This document shows positions 52,431 to 62,002 of a DNA stretch of 64,000 bases, in pieces. The notes beneath the pieces were generated by a model that did no database searches, was not told where the DNA came from, and saw nothing but the letters and a program-made list of their open reading frames with translations. How positions within the stretch are numbered: the stretch's first letter is position 1; the number at the start of each line of letters is the position of its first letter. A program made the position numbers and the translations under genes. The DNA lies in NCBI RefSeq assembly GCF_001475935.1, contig NZ_LDQA01000008.1, forward strand, positions 1 to 64,000. Direction: 5' to 3'. This stretch comes from Aureimonas ureilytica. Lineage in GTDB: Bacteria > Pseudomonadota > Alphaproteobacteria > Rhizobiales > Rhizobiaceae.

Positions 52431-53195
52431 ATGCGAAAGCGCGCCATAGCGCTCGTTCTGGCTCTCGCCGCCTTCTATGGCGGCGTGAAGCTCGCCCATG
52501 CTTATCAGCGCTCGACGCTCGGCTGGGTGGCCGATGCCTGCGCCGTGAATGCGGCCCTCACGAGTCTGCCCTTTCCGTGCCTCCAGGTCGGCCATCTACA
52601 GGGCGATCTCGGAGGCTACGCCATCCTGCGCGAGCCGATCGACCGGCGGCGCACGATCCTCGTCGCGCTCAGTGCCATCCACGGCATCGAAGACCCCCGC
52701 CTTCCGGAGGCTGACGCGCCGAACTTCTTCGAAGCGGCCTGGGCGCAGCGGCATTGGCTGCTCGATCCGCGCGTGGCCGAGCCCGCGCCGACCGGTTTTG
52801 CGCTCGGGATCAACTCCCATCGATCCCGCTCGCAGGACCGGCTTCACATCCATATGGGCTGCCTCGCGCCCAAGGCGGCGAAAGCCTTGGCCGAGGCGGC
52901 CGGGCGGCTTGGCACGCGGGGCTTCAAGCCGCTCGGCTTCACCATTCACGGGCGCAAGCTGTGGGCCATGCGGGTGGATGCCGGCGCGATCGCGGATTTC
53001 AACCCGTTCGCGATCCTGGCGGCGAAGATGCCCGGCGCGCGCACCGCGATGGGCGACCATCTCCTGTTCGTGGTGCCCGAGCGCCTGGCGGACGGACGAC
53101 GGACCTTCGTGCTTCTGACCAATCCGGTCGGCCGGCGAACGGACACGTTCTTTCCGGTCGAGTTCATGCTGGAGCCGAACTGCCGGGGGCGCTGA
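52431..53195 (+). CDS. cdh: CDP-diacylglycerol pyrophosphatase (Cdh)
   Basis: The 254-residue HIT-like hydrolase splits CDP-diacylglycerol into CMP and phosphatidate. An N-terminal hydrophobic anchor (residues about 5-22) places it at the membrane facing the periplasm. The family motif INSHRSRSQDRLHIHMGC holds the catalytic His-x-His. Cysteines in ACAVN and FPCLQV match the conserved N-terminal pair. ATG 52431 is chosen as it begins directly at the hydrophobic anchor; a longer frame upstream overlaps the DUF1349 gene. It ends only 9 bases before the convergent RND gene, with no terminator between them. Confidence 0.85.
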   Translation: MRKRAIALVLALAAFYGGVKLAHAYQRSTLGWVADACAVNAALTSLPFPCLQVGHLQGDLGGYAILREPIDRRRTILVALSAIHGIEDPRLPEADAPNFFEAAWAQRHWLLDPRVAEPAPTGFALGINSHRSRSQDRLHIHMGCLAPKAAKALAEAAGRLGTRGFKPLGFTIHGRKLWAMRVDAGAIADFNPFAILAAKMPGARTAMGDHLLFVVPERLADGRRTFVLLTNPVGRRTDTFFPVEFMLEPNCRGR

Positions 53196-53204
53196 GCGCT
53201 TCTC

Positions 53205-56200
53205 TCAGGAATGGGCCGGCTGATGAGGCGCGGGCTGCTTCCAGCGCTCCGCCCAGCCGGCAAACAGAAGATAGATGATGGGCGTCGTGTAGAGCGTCAG
53301 CGCCTGGCTGACGAGAAGCCCGCCCGCGATGGCGATGCCGAGCGGGCGGTGCAGGTCCGCGCCGGGGCCGGTGGCGACGATCAGCGGAATGGCGCCCGCG
53401 AAGGCGGCGAGCGTCGTCATGGTGATCGGGCGAAAGCGCTGGAGGCACGCTTCGAAAATCGCCTCTTGCGCCGACAGGCCCCGCAGGCGCTCGGCCTCCA
53501 GCGCGAAATCCACCAGCATGATGCCGTTTTTCTTCACGATGCCGATCAGGAGGATGATGCCGATAAAGGCGATAAGGGTGAGTTCCGTGCCGGTGATCCA
53601 GAGCGCCAGAAGCGCGCCCAGCCCGGCCGAGGGCAGGGTGGAGAGGATCGTCAGCGGATGGACGAGGCTCTCGTAGAGGATGCCGAGCACGACATAGACC
53701 GAAAGAAGCGCCACCAGGATCAGGAGCGGCTGGCTCGCGCCGGCGTTCGAGACGGCCGCATCGCCCGCAAACTCGGCATGGAGCGTGTCAGGCAGGTTCA
53801 TGCCGGCGACGGCCGCGCGCACCGCCGCGTTGGCGGCCTCCAGCGTCGCGCCATCAGCCAGATCGAAGGCGATCGTAACGGCGGGAAACTGTCCTTGATG
53901 GTTCACCCCCATCGGCGCTTCCTCGCGCTTGATATGGGCGAAGGCCGAGAGCGGCACGGGCGCGCCGTGAAGGCCCGGCACCTGGATCTTCAGGACATCC
54001 TCCGGGTCGGTCGCGAAGTCCGCACCGGCTTCCAGAATGACGCGATACTGGTTCCGGTCGCCATAGATCGTGGTGATCTGGCGCTGCGCGAAGGCGTTAT
54101 TCAGCGCCGAGTCCACGGCCGTCATGGCGACGCCGAGATTGGCCGCTTGCGCCCGGTCCACCTCGACGCTCGCCTGCAAGCCGTTCGGCTGGCGGTCGCT
54201 GCTGACATCGGCGAGAAGAGGCTCCGCGCGCAGGCGCTCTTGAATGCGCGGGGCCCAGGCGGTCAGCTCGGCGAAGTCCGCGTCGAACAACGTGAACTGA
54301 TATTCCGAATCCGAGCTTCGCGCGCCGATGCGGATATCGCTCGGCGCGTAGACCGAGCTCTCCAGCCCCGGAATGGCACCCAGCGCCTGACGCAGCCGGT
54401 TGACGACGACCTCCGTCGGGTCGCGCTCCGCGGCGGGCTTCAACGAAATCTGCATGGAGCCGCGATTGGCCGTGCCGAACGTGCCGCCGCCGACCGAGGC
54501 TCCGACATTCTCCACCGCCGGGTCGGCATCCACCCTGGCCACGGCGCGTCGCTCCAGCGCCGCCATGGCGGGAAAGGAAATGTCGCTCGCCCCTTGCGTG
54601 CTGGCGACGAGAAAGCCCGTGTCCTCGCGCGGCACGAAACCCTTGGGAACCTGGGCATACAGGAGCACCGTGAGCCCGATGCAACCGAGCGTGCTGATGA
54701 CCGCCAGAAAGCGATGATGCAGAACGCTTTTGAGCGTTCGCGCATAAAAGCCCGCCATGCGCTCCAGCCCCCGCTCCACCAGACGCGACAGAAGTCCCGG
54801 CCGATGGCCCTCGGGCGCGCGGCGCATATGGTGGGCGCAGATCATCGGCGTCAGCGTCAGCGAGACGAGCGTGGAGACGGCGATGGTGAAGGCGAGCGTC
54901 AGCGAGAAGGTGACGAGAAAGCGCCCGGTGACGCCGCCCATGAAGAAGAGCGGGATGAAGGCCGCCATCAAGGACAGACTGATCGCGATCACGGTGAAGC
55001 CGATCTGCCGCGCACCCTCGCGCGCCGCCTGCATGGGCGAGAGGCCCTGTTCCAGCCGGGCGTGAATATTCTCGATCATGACGATGGCATCGTCCACCAC
55101 GAAGCCGCTCGCCACCGCCAGCGCCATCAGCGAGAGATTGTCGAGCGCCAGACCCGACAGGAACATGGCCGCGAAGGCCCCGGCAAAGGCGAGCGGCACG
55201 GTGACGCCCGCCGCCAGCGTCGGCACGAGCGCGCGCAGAAAGGCGAAGACCACGAGCATGACCAGCGCCACCGTCATGAGCAGCGTGCGCTCCATATCCT
55301 CGACGCTGGCATGGATGGTGAGCGTGCGGTCGTGCAGGACGGCGATGTCGATGCCGGCGGGCAGGAGATCGTGCAATTCGGGGATCAGCGCCTTCACCGC
55401 GTCCACCGTCTGCACCACATTGGCGTCCGCCGCCTTGGTGAGGTTGAGGATCACGGCGGGCTTGCCGTTGAACCAGGCTTCCGAGCGGCGATTGCGCACG
55501 CCGGGCTCGACCGTGGCAATGTCCGACAGGCGCAGGGCGGTGCCGTCGGCGGCGCGCAAGAGGATCGCGCCATAATCCTCGGGCGTCGTCAGCTGCGCGT
55601 TGATGGTCAGAGCATAGCCCGAGCCCGGCCCGTCGATCGAGCCGATCGGCCCCAGCGTGTTGGCGTTGACGATGGCGTTGCGCACATCGTTGGCCGACAG
55701 GCCCAGAGCTGCGAGGCGCTGGGGATCGACGCGCACGCGCACCGCCGGCTGGTCCGCGCCGCTGACCGAGACATCGCCGACGCCGTCCACCTGCGCGATG
55801 CGCTGCACGAGAATGCTGTCGGCGACATCGAACACATCGCTCGCCTTCATCGTGTCGGAGGTGAGCGCGAGGGTCAGGATCGGCGCGGCGGCCGGGTTGG
55901 CCTTGCGGATCGAGGGCAGGCCCGGCATGTCGCTCGGCAGGTCCGCGATGGCGGCGTTGATCGCCGCCTGCACGTCCCGCGCCGCGCCGTCGACGCTGCG
56001 CGACAGATCGAACTGAAGCGTGATGCCGGTGGCGCCGAGCGCGCTGGTGGAGGTCATCTCCGTGACGCCCGCGATCGCCCCGAGATGGCGTTCCAGCGGG
56101 GCCGCGACGCTTTCCGCCATGCTTTCGGGGTCTGCCCCGGGCCTGCTGGCGCTGACGCGGATGGTCGGCAGGTCCACCGCCGGCAGGCTCGCCACGGGCA

Positions 56201-56294
56201 GGACGTGGTAGGCGACGAGCCCGACCAGGATCAGGCCGAGCGCCAGAAGCGTCGTGCCGATCGGCCGATCGATGAACGGGTCGGACAGTTTCAC
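53205..56294 (-). CDS. mdtC: RND multidrug efflux transporter, second subunit (MdtC-like)
   Basis: The 1029-residue inner-membrane proton-driven pump protein has twelve helices and two large periplasmic loops. The TM4 proton-relay pair is in GFVVDDAIVMIEN, and the TM10 Lys pair in GIVKKNGIMLVDFALEAER. Start GTG 56294 overlaps the stop of the mdtB-like gene. In E. coli MdtBC forms a heterotrimer exporting bile salts and novobiocin; the operon here has the same adaptor-B-C order. A very long open frame continues upstream but only shadows mdtB. The outer-membrane channel must be encoded elsewhere. Confidence 0.86.
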   Translation of the reverse strand: MKLSDPFIDRPIGTTLLALGLILVGLVAYHVLPVASLPAVDLPTIRVSASRPGADPESMAESVAAPLERHLGAIAGVTEMTSTSALGATGITLQFDLSRSVDGAARDVQAAINAAIADLPSDMPGLPSIRKANPAAAPILTLALTSDTMKASDVFDVADSILVQRIAQVDGVGDVSVSGADQPAVRVRVDPQRLAALGLSANDVRNAIVNANTLGPIGSIDGPGSGYALTINAQLTTPEDYGAILLRAADGTALRLSDIATVEPGVRNRRSEAWFNGKPAVILNLTKAADANVVQTVDAVKALIPELHDLLPAGIDIAVLHDRTLTIHASVEDMERTLLMTVALVMLVVFAFLRALVPTLAAGVTVPLAFAGAFAAMFLSGLALDNLSLMALAVASGFVVDDAIVMIENIHARLEQGLSPMQAAREGARQIGFTVIAISLSLMAAFIPLFFMGGVTGRFLVTFSLTLAFTIAVSTLVSLTLTPMICAHHMRRAPEGHRPGLLSRLVERGLERMAGFYARTLKSVLHHRFLAVISTLGCIGLTVLLYAQVPKGFVPREDTGFLVASTQGASDISFPAMAALERRAVARVDADPAVENVGASVGGGTFGTANRGSMQISLKPAAERDPTEVVVNRLRQALGAIPGLESSVYAPSDIRIGARSSDSEYQFTLFDADFAELTAWAPRIQERLRAEPLLADVSSDRQPNGLQASVEVDRAQAANLGVAMTAVDSALNNAFAQRQITTIYGDRNQYRVILEAGADFATDPEDVLKIQVPGLHGAPVPLSAFAHIKREEAPMGVNHQGQFPAVTIAFDLADGATLEAANAAVRAAVAGMNLPDTLHAEFAGDAAVSNAGASQPLLILVALLSVYVVLGILYESLVHPLTILSTLPSAGLGALLALWITGTELTLIAFIGIILLIGIVKKNGIMLVDFALEAERLRGLSAQEAIFEACLQRFRPITMTTLAAFAGAIPLIVATGPGADLHRPLGIAIAGGLLVSQALTLYTTPIIYLLFAGWAERWKQPAPHQPAHS

Positions 56295-59200
56295 GCCGGC
56301 TCGCCCTCGACCGGCGCGCCGCGCGGGGCGAAGCGGCGCTTCAGCCCGTCCAGCGCGAGATAGATGACGGGGGTCGTGTAGAGTGTCAGAAGCTGGCTGA
56401 GGACGAGGCCGCCGATGATGGAAATACCGAGCGGCACGCGCAGCTCCGCGCCCGGCCCTTGCGCCAAAGCCAGCGGCACCGCGCCGAAAAGGGCGGCCAG
56501 CGTCGTCATCATGATCGGACGGAAGCGCAAGGTGGCGGCCTTCAGGATCGCCTCGCGGGGCGTGAGCCCTTCGCCGCGTTCGGCCTCCAGCGCGAAGTCG
56601 ATCATCATGATCGCGTTCTTCTTCACGATGCCCATGAGCAGCACGATGCCGATGAGGGCGATCAGCGACAGGTCCTGCCCCGTCAGCATCAACGCCAGAA
56701 GCGCGCCGACGCCGGCAGACGGCAGGGTGGAGAGGATCGTGATTGGATGCACGGCGCTCTCGTAGAGAAGGCCGAGCACGATATAGATGGTGACGATGGC
56801 GGCGAGGATCAGCCAGGGCTCGTTGGCGGCCGAGCGCGCGAACTCCTCCGTGTCGCCGCTGGTGCGCCGGCCGATCGTATCGGGCAGGCCGATGGCGCGC
56901 TCGGCCTTCACTACCGCCTCCAGAGCCGTGCCGAGCGACGCGCCGGGGGCGAGGTCGAAGCTGATCGTGGCGGAAGGGAACTGCTCGTCCCGGCTGACAA
57001 CCAGCGGGCCGGCGGCGAAGGCGACATGGGCGATGGCTCCCAGCGGCACCATGGCCCCGCCCGTGCCCGGCAGATAGACCTTTGCCAGTGCGGCGGGGTC
57101 GCTCTGATAGCGCGGCGCGGCTTCCAGGATGACGCGGTACTGGTTGGCCTGCCCGTAGATCGTGCTGATCTGGCGCTGGCCGAAGGCGTCGTAGAGCGTG
57201 TCGCTGATTTCCTGCATGGTGACGCCGAGCCGCGCGGCGGCCTCGCGGTCCACGTCGATGGCAAGCCGCCCGCCGCCCAGCTCCGTGTCGGAGGCGACAT
57301 CGATCAGCGCCGGATCGTCGGCCAGGCGGCGCGAGAGCTTTTCGGCCCAGCCCGCCACCTCGCCGGCATCGGCACCCGTCAGCGTATATTGATACGCGCC
57401 CCGGCTGGCGCGCGTCGAAATCGCGATGTCGCGCTGGCTCTGGAACGTCGCGCCGATTCCGGGCAGGTCCGACAGGCTTTGGCGCAGGCGTGCGATCACG
57501 GCCTCTGCGCCGTCCCTCCGCTCGTCGCGGGGCTTGAGCACAAGGGAATAAACGGCCCGGTTCATCGTGAGATTGGCCGCGCTGGTGCCGATCGAGGCGG
57601 TGACGCTTTCCACCGCCGGATCGGCCCGCAGCCGCGCGCCGACATCGGCCTCGATCCCCCGCATGGCCTCGAAGGAGGTGGTGGGCTCGGCCTCCACGAC
57701 GGCGCTCACAAGGCCCGTGTCCTGATCGGGCAGGAAGCCCTTGGGGATCGTGACATAGAGGACGACGGTGAGTGCCAGCGTTGCAGCGGTCAGAAGGAGC
57801 ATGAGCGCGGGATGGCGGACGGCGATCGTCACCGAGCGTCGATAGGCTTCGTTCAGCCCATCCATGGCGCGGTCGAGAAACCCGGTGAGGCCGCTGGACG
57901 TATGTTGGGGCGCCCGCAGAATGCGCGCGCACATCATGGGCGTCAGCGTCAGCGAGACGAGGGCCGAGACCACGACGGCGATGGTGAGCGTCAGCGCGAA
58001 TTCGCGGAACATGCGCCCGACCAGCCCGCTCATGAAGAGAAGCGGAATGAAGACGGCGATCAAGGAGGCGGTGAGCGAGACGATGGTGAAGCCGATCTCG
58101 CCCGCGCCTTTGAGCGCCGCCGCCATTGGCTTCTCGCCCTCTTCGATATGCCGGGCGATGTTCTCGATCATGACGATGGCGTCGTCCACCACGAAGCCCG
58201 TGCCGATGGTGAGCGCCATCAGCGACAGATTGTCGAGGCTGAAGCCGCAGGCCCACATGACGGCAAAGCTCGCGATCAGCGACAAGGGCAGCGCGACGCC
58301 CGCGATCAGCGTGGCCGAGACCGTGCGCAGGAACAGAAACACGACGAGCACGACCAGCGCGACGCTGAGCGCCAGCGTCCATTGCACATCCCGGATCGAG
58401 GCTCGGATCGTATCCGTGCGGTCGCTCACAACATCCAGCGAGGCCCCGGCGGGGAGCGAGGCGCGAAGGCGCGGCAGCGTGTGCTCGATCTCGGCGACGG
58501 TTTCGATGACGTTCGCGCCGGGCTGGCGCATGATGTCCACCACCACGGCCGGGCGGCCCTGGTAGAAGGCCCCGACGCGGCTGTTCTCCAACCCTTCCAC
58601 CACGTCGGCCACATCGCTGAGATGCACCGGCGCGCCGTTGCGCGTGGCAATGGTGATGGCGCGATAGGTCGCGGCGTCGTGAATCTGATCGTTGGCCGAG
58701 AGTGAAAAGGACTGGCTGGCCCCGTCCACCACGCCCTTCGCGCCTGAAACATTGGCGTTGGAAATCGCCGTGCGCAGGTCTTCCAGCGCCAGCCCATAGG
58801 AAGCGAGGCGCGAAAGGTCCGCCTGCACCCGGATCGCCGGCTTCACCCCGCCCTGAATCCGCACGTCGCCGACACCCGACACTTCGGCAAGGCGCTGGCC
58901 CATCACCGTGTCGGCGAAGTCGCTGAGATCGCGCAAGGGGTAGGTGTCGGAATGGAGCGCCAGCGTCATGATCGGCGTCGCCGCCGGGTTCACCTTCGCA
59001 TAGGTCGGCGGGTAGGGCAGCGTGCGCGGCAAGCCGCCGGCCGCCGTGTTGATCGCGGCCTGCACATCCTGCGCCGCGCCGTCGATGTCGCGGCCGAGCT
59101 GAAACTGAAGCGTGATCTGGCTGATGCCGAAGGCGCTGGAGGAGGTCATGGCGGCCAGCGCAGGAATCTGCCCGAGCGGGCGCTCCAGCGGCGCGGTGAC

Positions 59201-59386
59201 GAGCGCGGCCATCGTGTCGGGGTCCGCGCCCGGCAGCTGCGTCGTCACGCGGATCGTCGGAAACTCCACCTGCGGCAGGGGCGCGACGGGCAGCGAGGCG
59301 AAGCCGAGACAGCCCGCGATCAGGACGGCGATGGCCAGAAGCGTCGTGGCGATCGGCCGCTGGATGAAGGGCGTGGACAGGCTCAT
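56291..59386 (-). CDS. mdtB: RND multidrug efflux transporter, first subunit (MdtB-like)
   Basis: This 1031-residue RND pump protein begins FIQRPIATTLLAIAVLIAG and has the TM4 GFVVDDAIVMIENIARHIE motif, the repeat-end LTPMMCARIL, and the TM10 GIVKKNAIMMIDFALEAER. It is full length for the family. Overlaps of 4 bases with both the adaptor gene and the second pump gene show coupled expression. It forms the hetero-oligomeric pump with the MdtC-like subunit. Confidence 0.88.
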   Translation of the reverse strand: MSLSTPFIQRPIATTLLAIAVLIAGCLGFASLPVAPLPQVEFPTIRVTTQLPGADPDTMAALVTAPLERPLGQIPALAAMTSSSAFGISQITLQFQLGRDIDGAAQDVQAAINTAAGGLPRTLPYPPTYAKVNPAATPIMTLALHSDTYPLRDLSDFADTVMGQRLAEVSGVGDVRIQGGVKPAIRVQADLSRLASYGLALEDLRTAISNANVSGAKGVVDGASQSFSLSANDQIHDAATYRAITIATRNGAPVHLSDVADVVEGLENSRVGAFYQGRPAVVVDIMRQPGANVIETVAEIEHTLPRLRASLPAGASLDVVSDRTDTIRASIRDVQWTLALSVALVVLVVFLFLRTVSATLIAGVALPLSLIASFAVMWACGFSLDNLSLMALTIGTGFVVDDAIVMIENIARHIEEGEKPMAAALKGAGEIGFTIVSLTASLIAVFIPLLFMSGLVGRMFREFALTLTIAVVVSALVSLTLTPMMCARILRAPQHTSSGLTGFLDRAMDGLNEAYRRSVTIAVRHPALMLLLTAATLALTVVLYVTIPKGFLPDQDTGLVSAVVEAEPTTSFEAMRGIEADVGARLRADPAVESVTASIGTSAANLTMNRAVYSLVLKPRDERRDGAEAVIARLRQSLSDLPGIGATFQSQRDIAISTRASRGAYQYTLTGADAGEVAGWAEKLSRRLADDPALIDVASDTELGGGRLAIDVDREAAARLGVTMQEISDTLYDAFGQRQISTIYGQANQYRVILEAAPRYQSDPAALAKVYLPGTGGAMVPLGAIAHVAFAAGPLVVSRDEQFPSATISFDLAPGASLGTALEAVVKAERAIGLPDTIGRRTSGDTEEFARSAANEPWLILAAIVTIYIVLGLLYESAVHPITILSTLPSAGVGALLALMLTGQDLSLIALIGIVLLMGIVKKNAIMMIDFALEAERGEGLTPREAILKAATLRFRPIMMTTLAALFGAVPLALAQGPGAELRVPLGISIIGGLVLSQLLTLYTTPVIYLALDGLKRRFAPRGAPVEGEPA

Positions 59387-60987
59387 GGCGCGGGCGCGGC
59401 CTGGGAGCCGGGGGCGGACTCCTTCAGGTCGGCGGAGCGGGTCGGGCTCGCGCCGGACGTCGTGGCCGGTGCTCGTCCCTGCGATGCAGGGTCTGCGTCC
59501 GGCGCTTCGACGGCAGACACAATGCTTGGATCGCTCTGGGTCGAAGTGGTTTGTTCCCGGCCCTCAGCGGCCGCGCGCCGGTTTTCGGCGGGCTGGTTCT
59601 CCACCGTCCCCGGTCCTGCGGGGGTGGTATCGGCCGGCTTTGCCTCCTCGCCGCCATCCGTTGCCGGCGCGCTCCGTTCGGAGGTCTGGGGCGCGGCAGG
59701 TTCGGCTCCGCCGGAATGAGCCGGCGCAGCTGCCGGCTTCGCGCCATGCTTGCCCTTGTGGTGCTTGCCGCCCTTCGAACCACCCTCGGTCATTGGCACG
59801 GCGAGCTTGGCGGGGTCGGCCTCTTCGGGCGAGGACACTTTCACGCTCGCCCCGTCTTGAAGGCGCGAGAAGCCGGAGGTGACGACGCTTTCGCCCTCCT
59901 CCACTCCCCCCGTGACGACAGCGCGCTTGTCGTCCTGAAACCCGATCGTGAGGGGGCGCAGATGAACCTTTGCGCCGTCCGACACGACATAGGCATAGGC
60001 CCCCGCCGGCCCGTGCTGCACGGCGGCGCTCGGCACGGTCAGAACGTTTCGCTGGGTTTCCACCAGCAGCCTCGTATCCACGAAGGCTCCTGGCCAGAGC
60101 GCCAGCGTGTTGTTGGGAAACTCGGCCTTGAGGCGCACCGTGCCGGTGGTCGGGTCCACCTGATTGTCCACCACGGTGAGTTCGCCCTCGGCCACCACTT
60201 GGCCTTCGCCCGACAGGGCCTCGACGCCGAGCGGCGCGGCGGCGCGCGCGATGTTGACGCGGGCCAGGTCCTGCTGCGGCACGGAGAAGACGACGGCGAT
60301 CGGCTGGATCTGCGACAGCGTGACGATGCCGCTCGCATCCCCGCTGGAAACGAGATTGCCGACATCGACGCCGCGAAGCCCGGTGCGCCCGTCGATCGGC
60401 GCGCTGATCACGGTGTAGGAGAGTTGCGCTTCCGCCGCCTCGACGGCGGCCGCGTCGGCGGCGACCTGCGCGCGGTTCTGCTCCACCAGCGCGCGCTGGT
60501 TGCCCAGGAGCTGCTCGGTCATCGCGCCCGAATGCACCAGCCTCTCGTCGCGCTGCAATTCCAGCTCGGCATTGACCAGAACGGCCTGATCCTGTGCCTT
60601 CTTGGCGAGCGCCTGATCGCGCTGGGCCTTGTAGAGCGCGTCGTCCAACCGGGCGATCGGGTCGCCCTTCTTCAGGTCCTGACCCTCGCGGAAGTCGATC
60701 TCGGTGAGCTTGCCGGAGACCTGCGCGCGCACGGTCACGGAGTTCAGCGGCTTGGCCGTTCCGACGCCGGTGACATAGACCGGCACGTCGGCCCGCGTGA
60801 CGGGCGCGGCGACCACCGGCACGGAGCGGTCGCGCAAGACCTCTGCGTTCGGACCTTGCCCATGGCCGCCAAACTGCGCCGGCAGGAGCGCCATGGCCTG
60901 CGGCAGCCAGAACGCGCGCTCCGCATAGGCCCCCACGCCGGCCGCGATCAGACCTGCGACAACAACGAACTTTCCGCCTGCGCCCAT
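59383..60987 (-). CDS. mdtA: RND periplasmic adaptor (MdtA/HlyD family) with an unusual long C-terminal tail
   Basis: The 534-residue membrane-fusion protein has an N-terminal anchor (residues about 6-22), the barrel-sandwich VTVRAQVSGKLTEIDFREGQDLKKGD, a coiled-coil hairpin (about 110-175), and the return strand YTVISAPIDGRTGLRGVDVG. The beta-barrel and membrane-proximal domains end near residue 395. Beyond this lie about 135 residues of low-complexity Pro/Ala/Glu/Thr sequence starting with a Gly/His/Lys patch (GGKHHKGKHGAKP). Typical MdtA is about 415 residues, so the tail is an addition. The ATG at 60987 starts the operon. Confidence 0.85.
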   Translation of the reverse strand: MGAGGKFVVVAGLIAAGVGAYAERAFWLPQAMALLPAQFGGHGQGPNAEVLRDRSVPVVAAPVTRADVPVYVTGVGTAKPLNSVTVRAQVSGKLTEIDFREGQDLKKGDPIARLDDALYKAQRDQALAKKAQDQAVLVNAELELQRDERLVHSGAMTEQLLGNQRALVEQNRAQVAADAAAVEAAEAQLSYTVISAPIDGRTGLRGVDVGNLVSSGDASGIVTLSQIQPIAVVFSVPQQDLARVNIARAAAPLGVEALSGEGQVVAEGELTVVDNQVDPTTGTVRLKAEFPNNTLALWPGAFVDTRLLVETQRNVLTVPSAAVQHGPAGAYAYVVSDGAKVHLRPLTIGFQDDKRAVVTGGVEEGESVVTSGFSRLQDGASVKVSSPEEADPAKLAVPMTEGGSKGGKHHKGKHGAKPAAAPAHSGGAEPAAPQTSERSAPATDGGEEAKPADTTPAGPGTVENQPAENRRAAAEGREQTTSTQSDPSIVSAVEAPDADPASQGRAPATTSGASPTRSADLKESAPGSQAAPAP

Positions 60988-61104
60988 GGCAGCACCGCCC
61001 CAACCCCACGCGCAGACTCGCGATGCCTCCTCCTAAACAGAGGAAGGTGACGGGACATCCGGCGGGAGCCGCGCCCTCGCATTAAATCTTGGATAGGAAG
61101 GGAC

Positions 61105-61123
61105 GGGCTTCGGGGGGAAGCCC
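61105..61123 (-). terminator. Hairpin after the phosphodiester-glycosidase-like gene
   Basis: GGGCTTC (61105-61111) pairs exactly with GAAGCCC (61117-61123) around a 5-base G loop (C on the transcribed side). It stands 3 bases after the minus-strand gene's stop, upstream of the RND operon. Confidence 0.45.
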
Positions 61124-61125
61124 AC

Positions 61126-61902
61126 TTACTCGACCAGCCCGAGAATGGGGCCGTATCCGCCATGCCCCGAAACGTCGTTTCGCCCGAGGGCGGGCGCATA
61201 GAGACCCGAGCCGCGACCGCCGTCGAGAAACAAGGCGTTGGGGCAGGCGAGGTGGTCGCGGAACAGGCGCGCGAATTCGTCGAAATTGACGTCCGTCTCG
61301 CTGATCGCGAAGCGAACCTCACCCTTCTCGCAGACGCCGACCCCGCTGCGCCGCGTCCGCGAATCCGAGTTCGGGATGAAGGCCGGGTGCAACCGGCCCT
61401 CGATCACCAGCATCGGCCCGGATTGGGTGGCGAAGCGCGCCTCCGGCCGTGTCTTCAGAAACTCCGCTGTCGGCAGAATACCCGCGCCGGCCTTGCTGAG
61501 ATAAAAGACACCGTTGGGCTGCTTGTAGAAATTCGGGACTTCGCCCGGCGGGCGATCCATCGTGACCGTGTCGGCGGGATGCAGTTCCGCGCCGTCCTCC
61601 ATATGGAGGCCGACCGGCGCATAGTCGGTGTCGTACATGCCGGCATTGATGGCGAAGGCGAGCTTTTGGCCCTTCGCTTCCAGCGCGCGCGCCAGAGCGT
61701 CGAAGCGACCATAGGGCGCCCCCGACGCGTCCCGCCAGAACAGGCGCAGGTCTGATGTCGCGGGATCGATGGTGCAGACGATGGCGTCCCGCCCCTCGAA
61801 ACTCTCCCGCTGGCAGGGTTCGGCTCTTGCGGCATGGCCGAGGAACAGAAGCGCCGCGAAAGCCAGCCCGACAGCCTGAACCCTTGCCCGGATCGTTCTC
61901 AT
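61126..61902 (-). CDS. Phosphodiester glycosidase (NAGPA/DUF2233) family secreted protein
   Basis: The 258-residue protein has a signal peptide (cleavage after ARA, about residue 27). Its catalytic-domain features are shared with the NAGPA family: FAINAGMYDTDYAPVGL, YLSKAGAGILPT, ATQSGPMLVIEGRLHP, SRTRRSGVGVCEKGEVRFAI and the C-terminal CPNALFLDGGRGSGLY. The human relative removes GlcNAc from a phosphodiester, and bacterial members probably act on envelope glycans, but the substrate is unknown. ATG 61902 has GGAAAGG upstream; an extension to 61920 is unlikely. It is a single gene on the minus strand. Confidence 0.82.
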   Translation of the reverse strand: MRTIRARVQAVGLAFAALLFLGHAARAEPCQRESFEGRDAIVCTIDPATSDLRLFWRDASGAPYGRFDALARALEAKGQKLAFAINAGMYDTDYAPVGLHMEDGAELHPADTVTMDRPPGEVPNFYKQPNGVFYLSKAGAGILPTAEFLKTRPEARFATQSGPMLVIEGRLHPAFIPNSDSRTRRSGVGVCEKGEVRFAISETDVNFDEFARLFRDHLACPNALFLDGGRGSGLYAPALGRNDVSGHGGYGPILGLVE

Positions 61903-62002
61903 GGGTCTGCCTTTCCGCATCGTCGGCCGCGCGATGCGGCCGTCGATGCAGCGCTAGCGAAATCCCGCCTGCCGGGCAAATGGGCGCTGGCCGTGTGGCC
62001 CG

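Noticed and set aside
53211..56363. A 1050-codon open frame on the plus strand opposite the MdtC-like gene
   Set aside because: It is antisense to a clear RND pump gene, and the translation has no family pattern.
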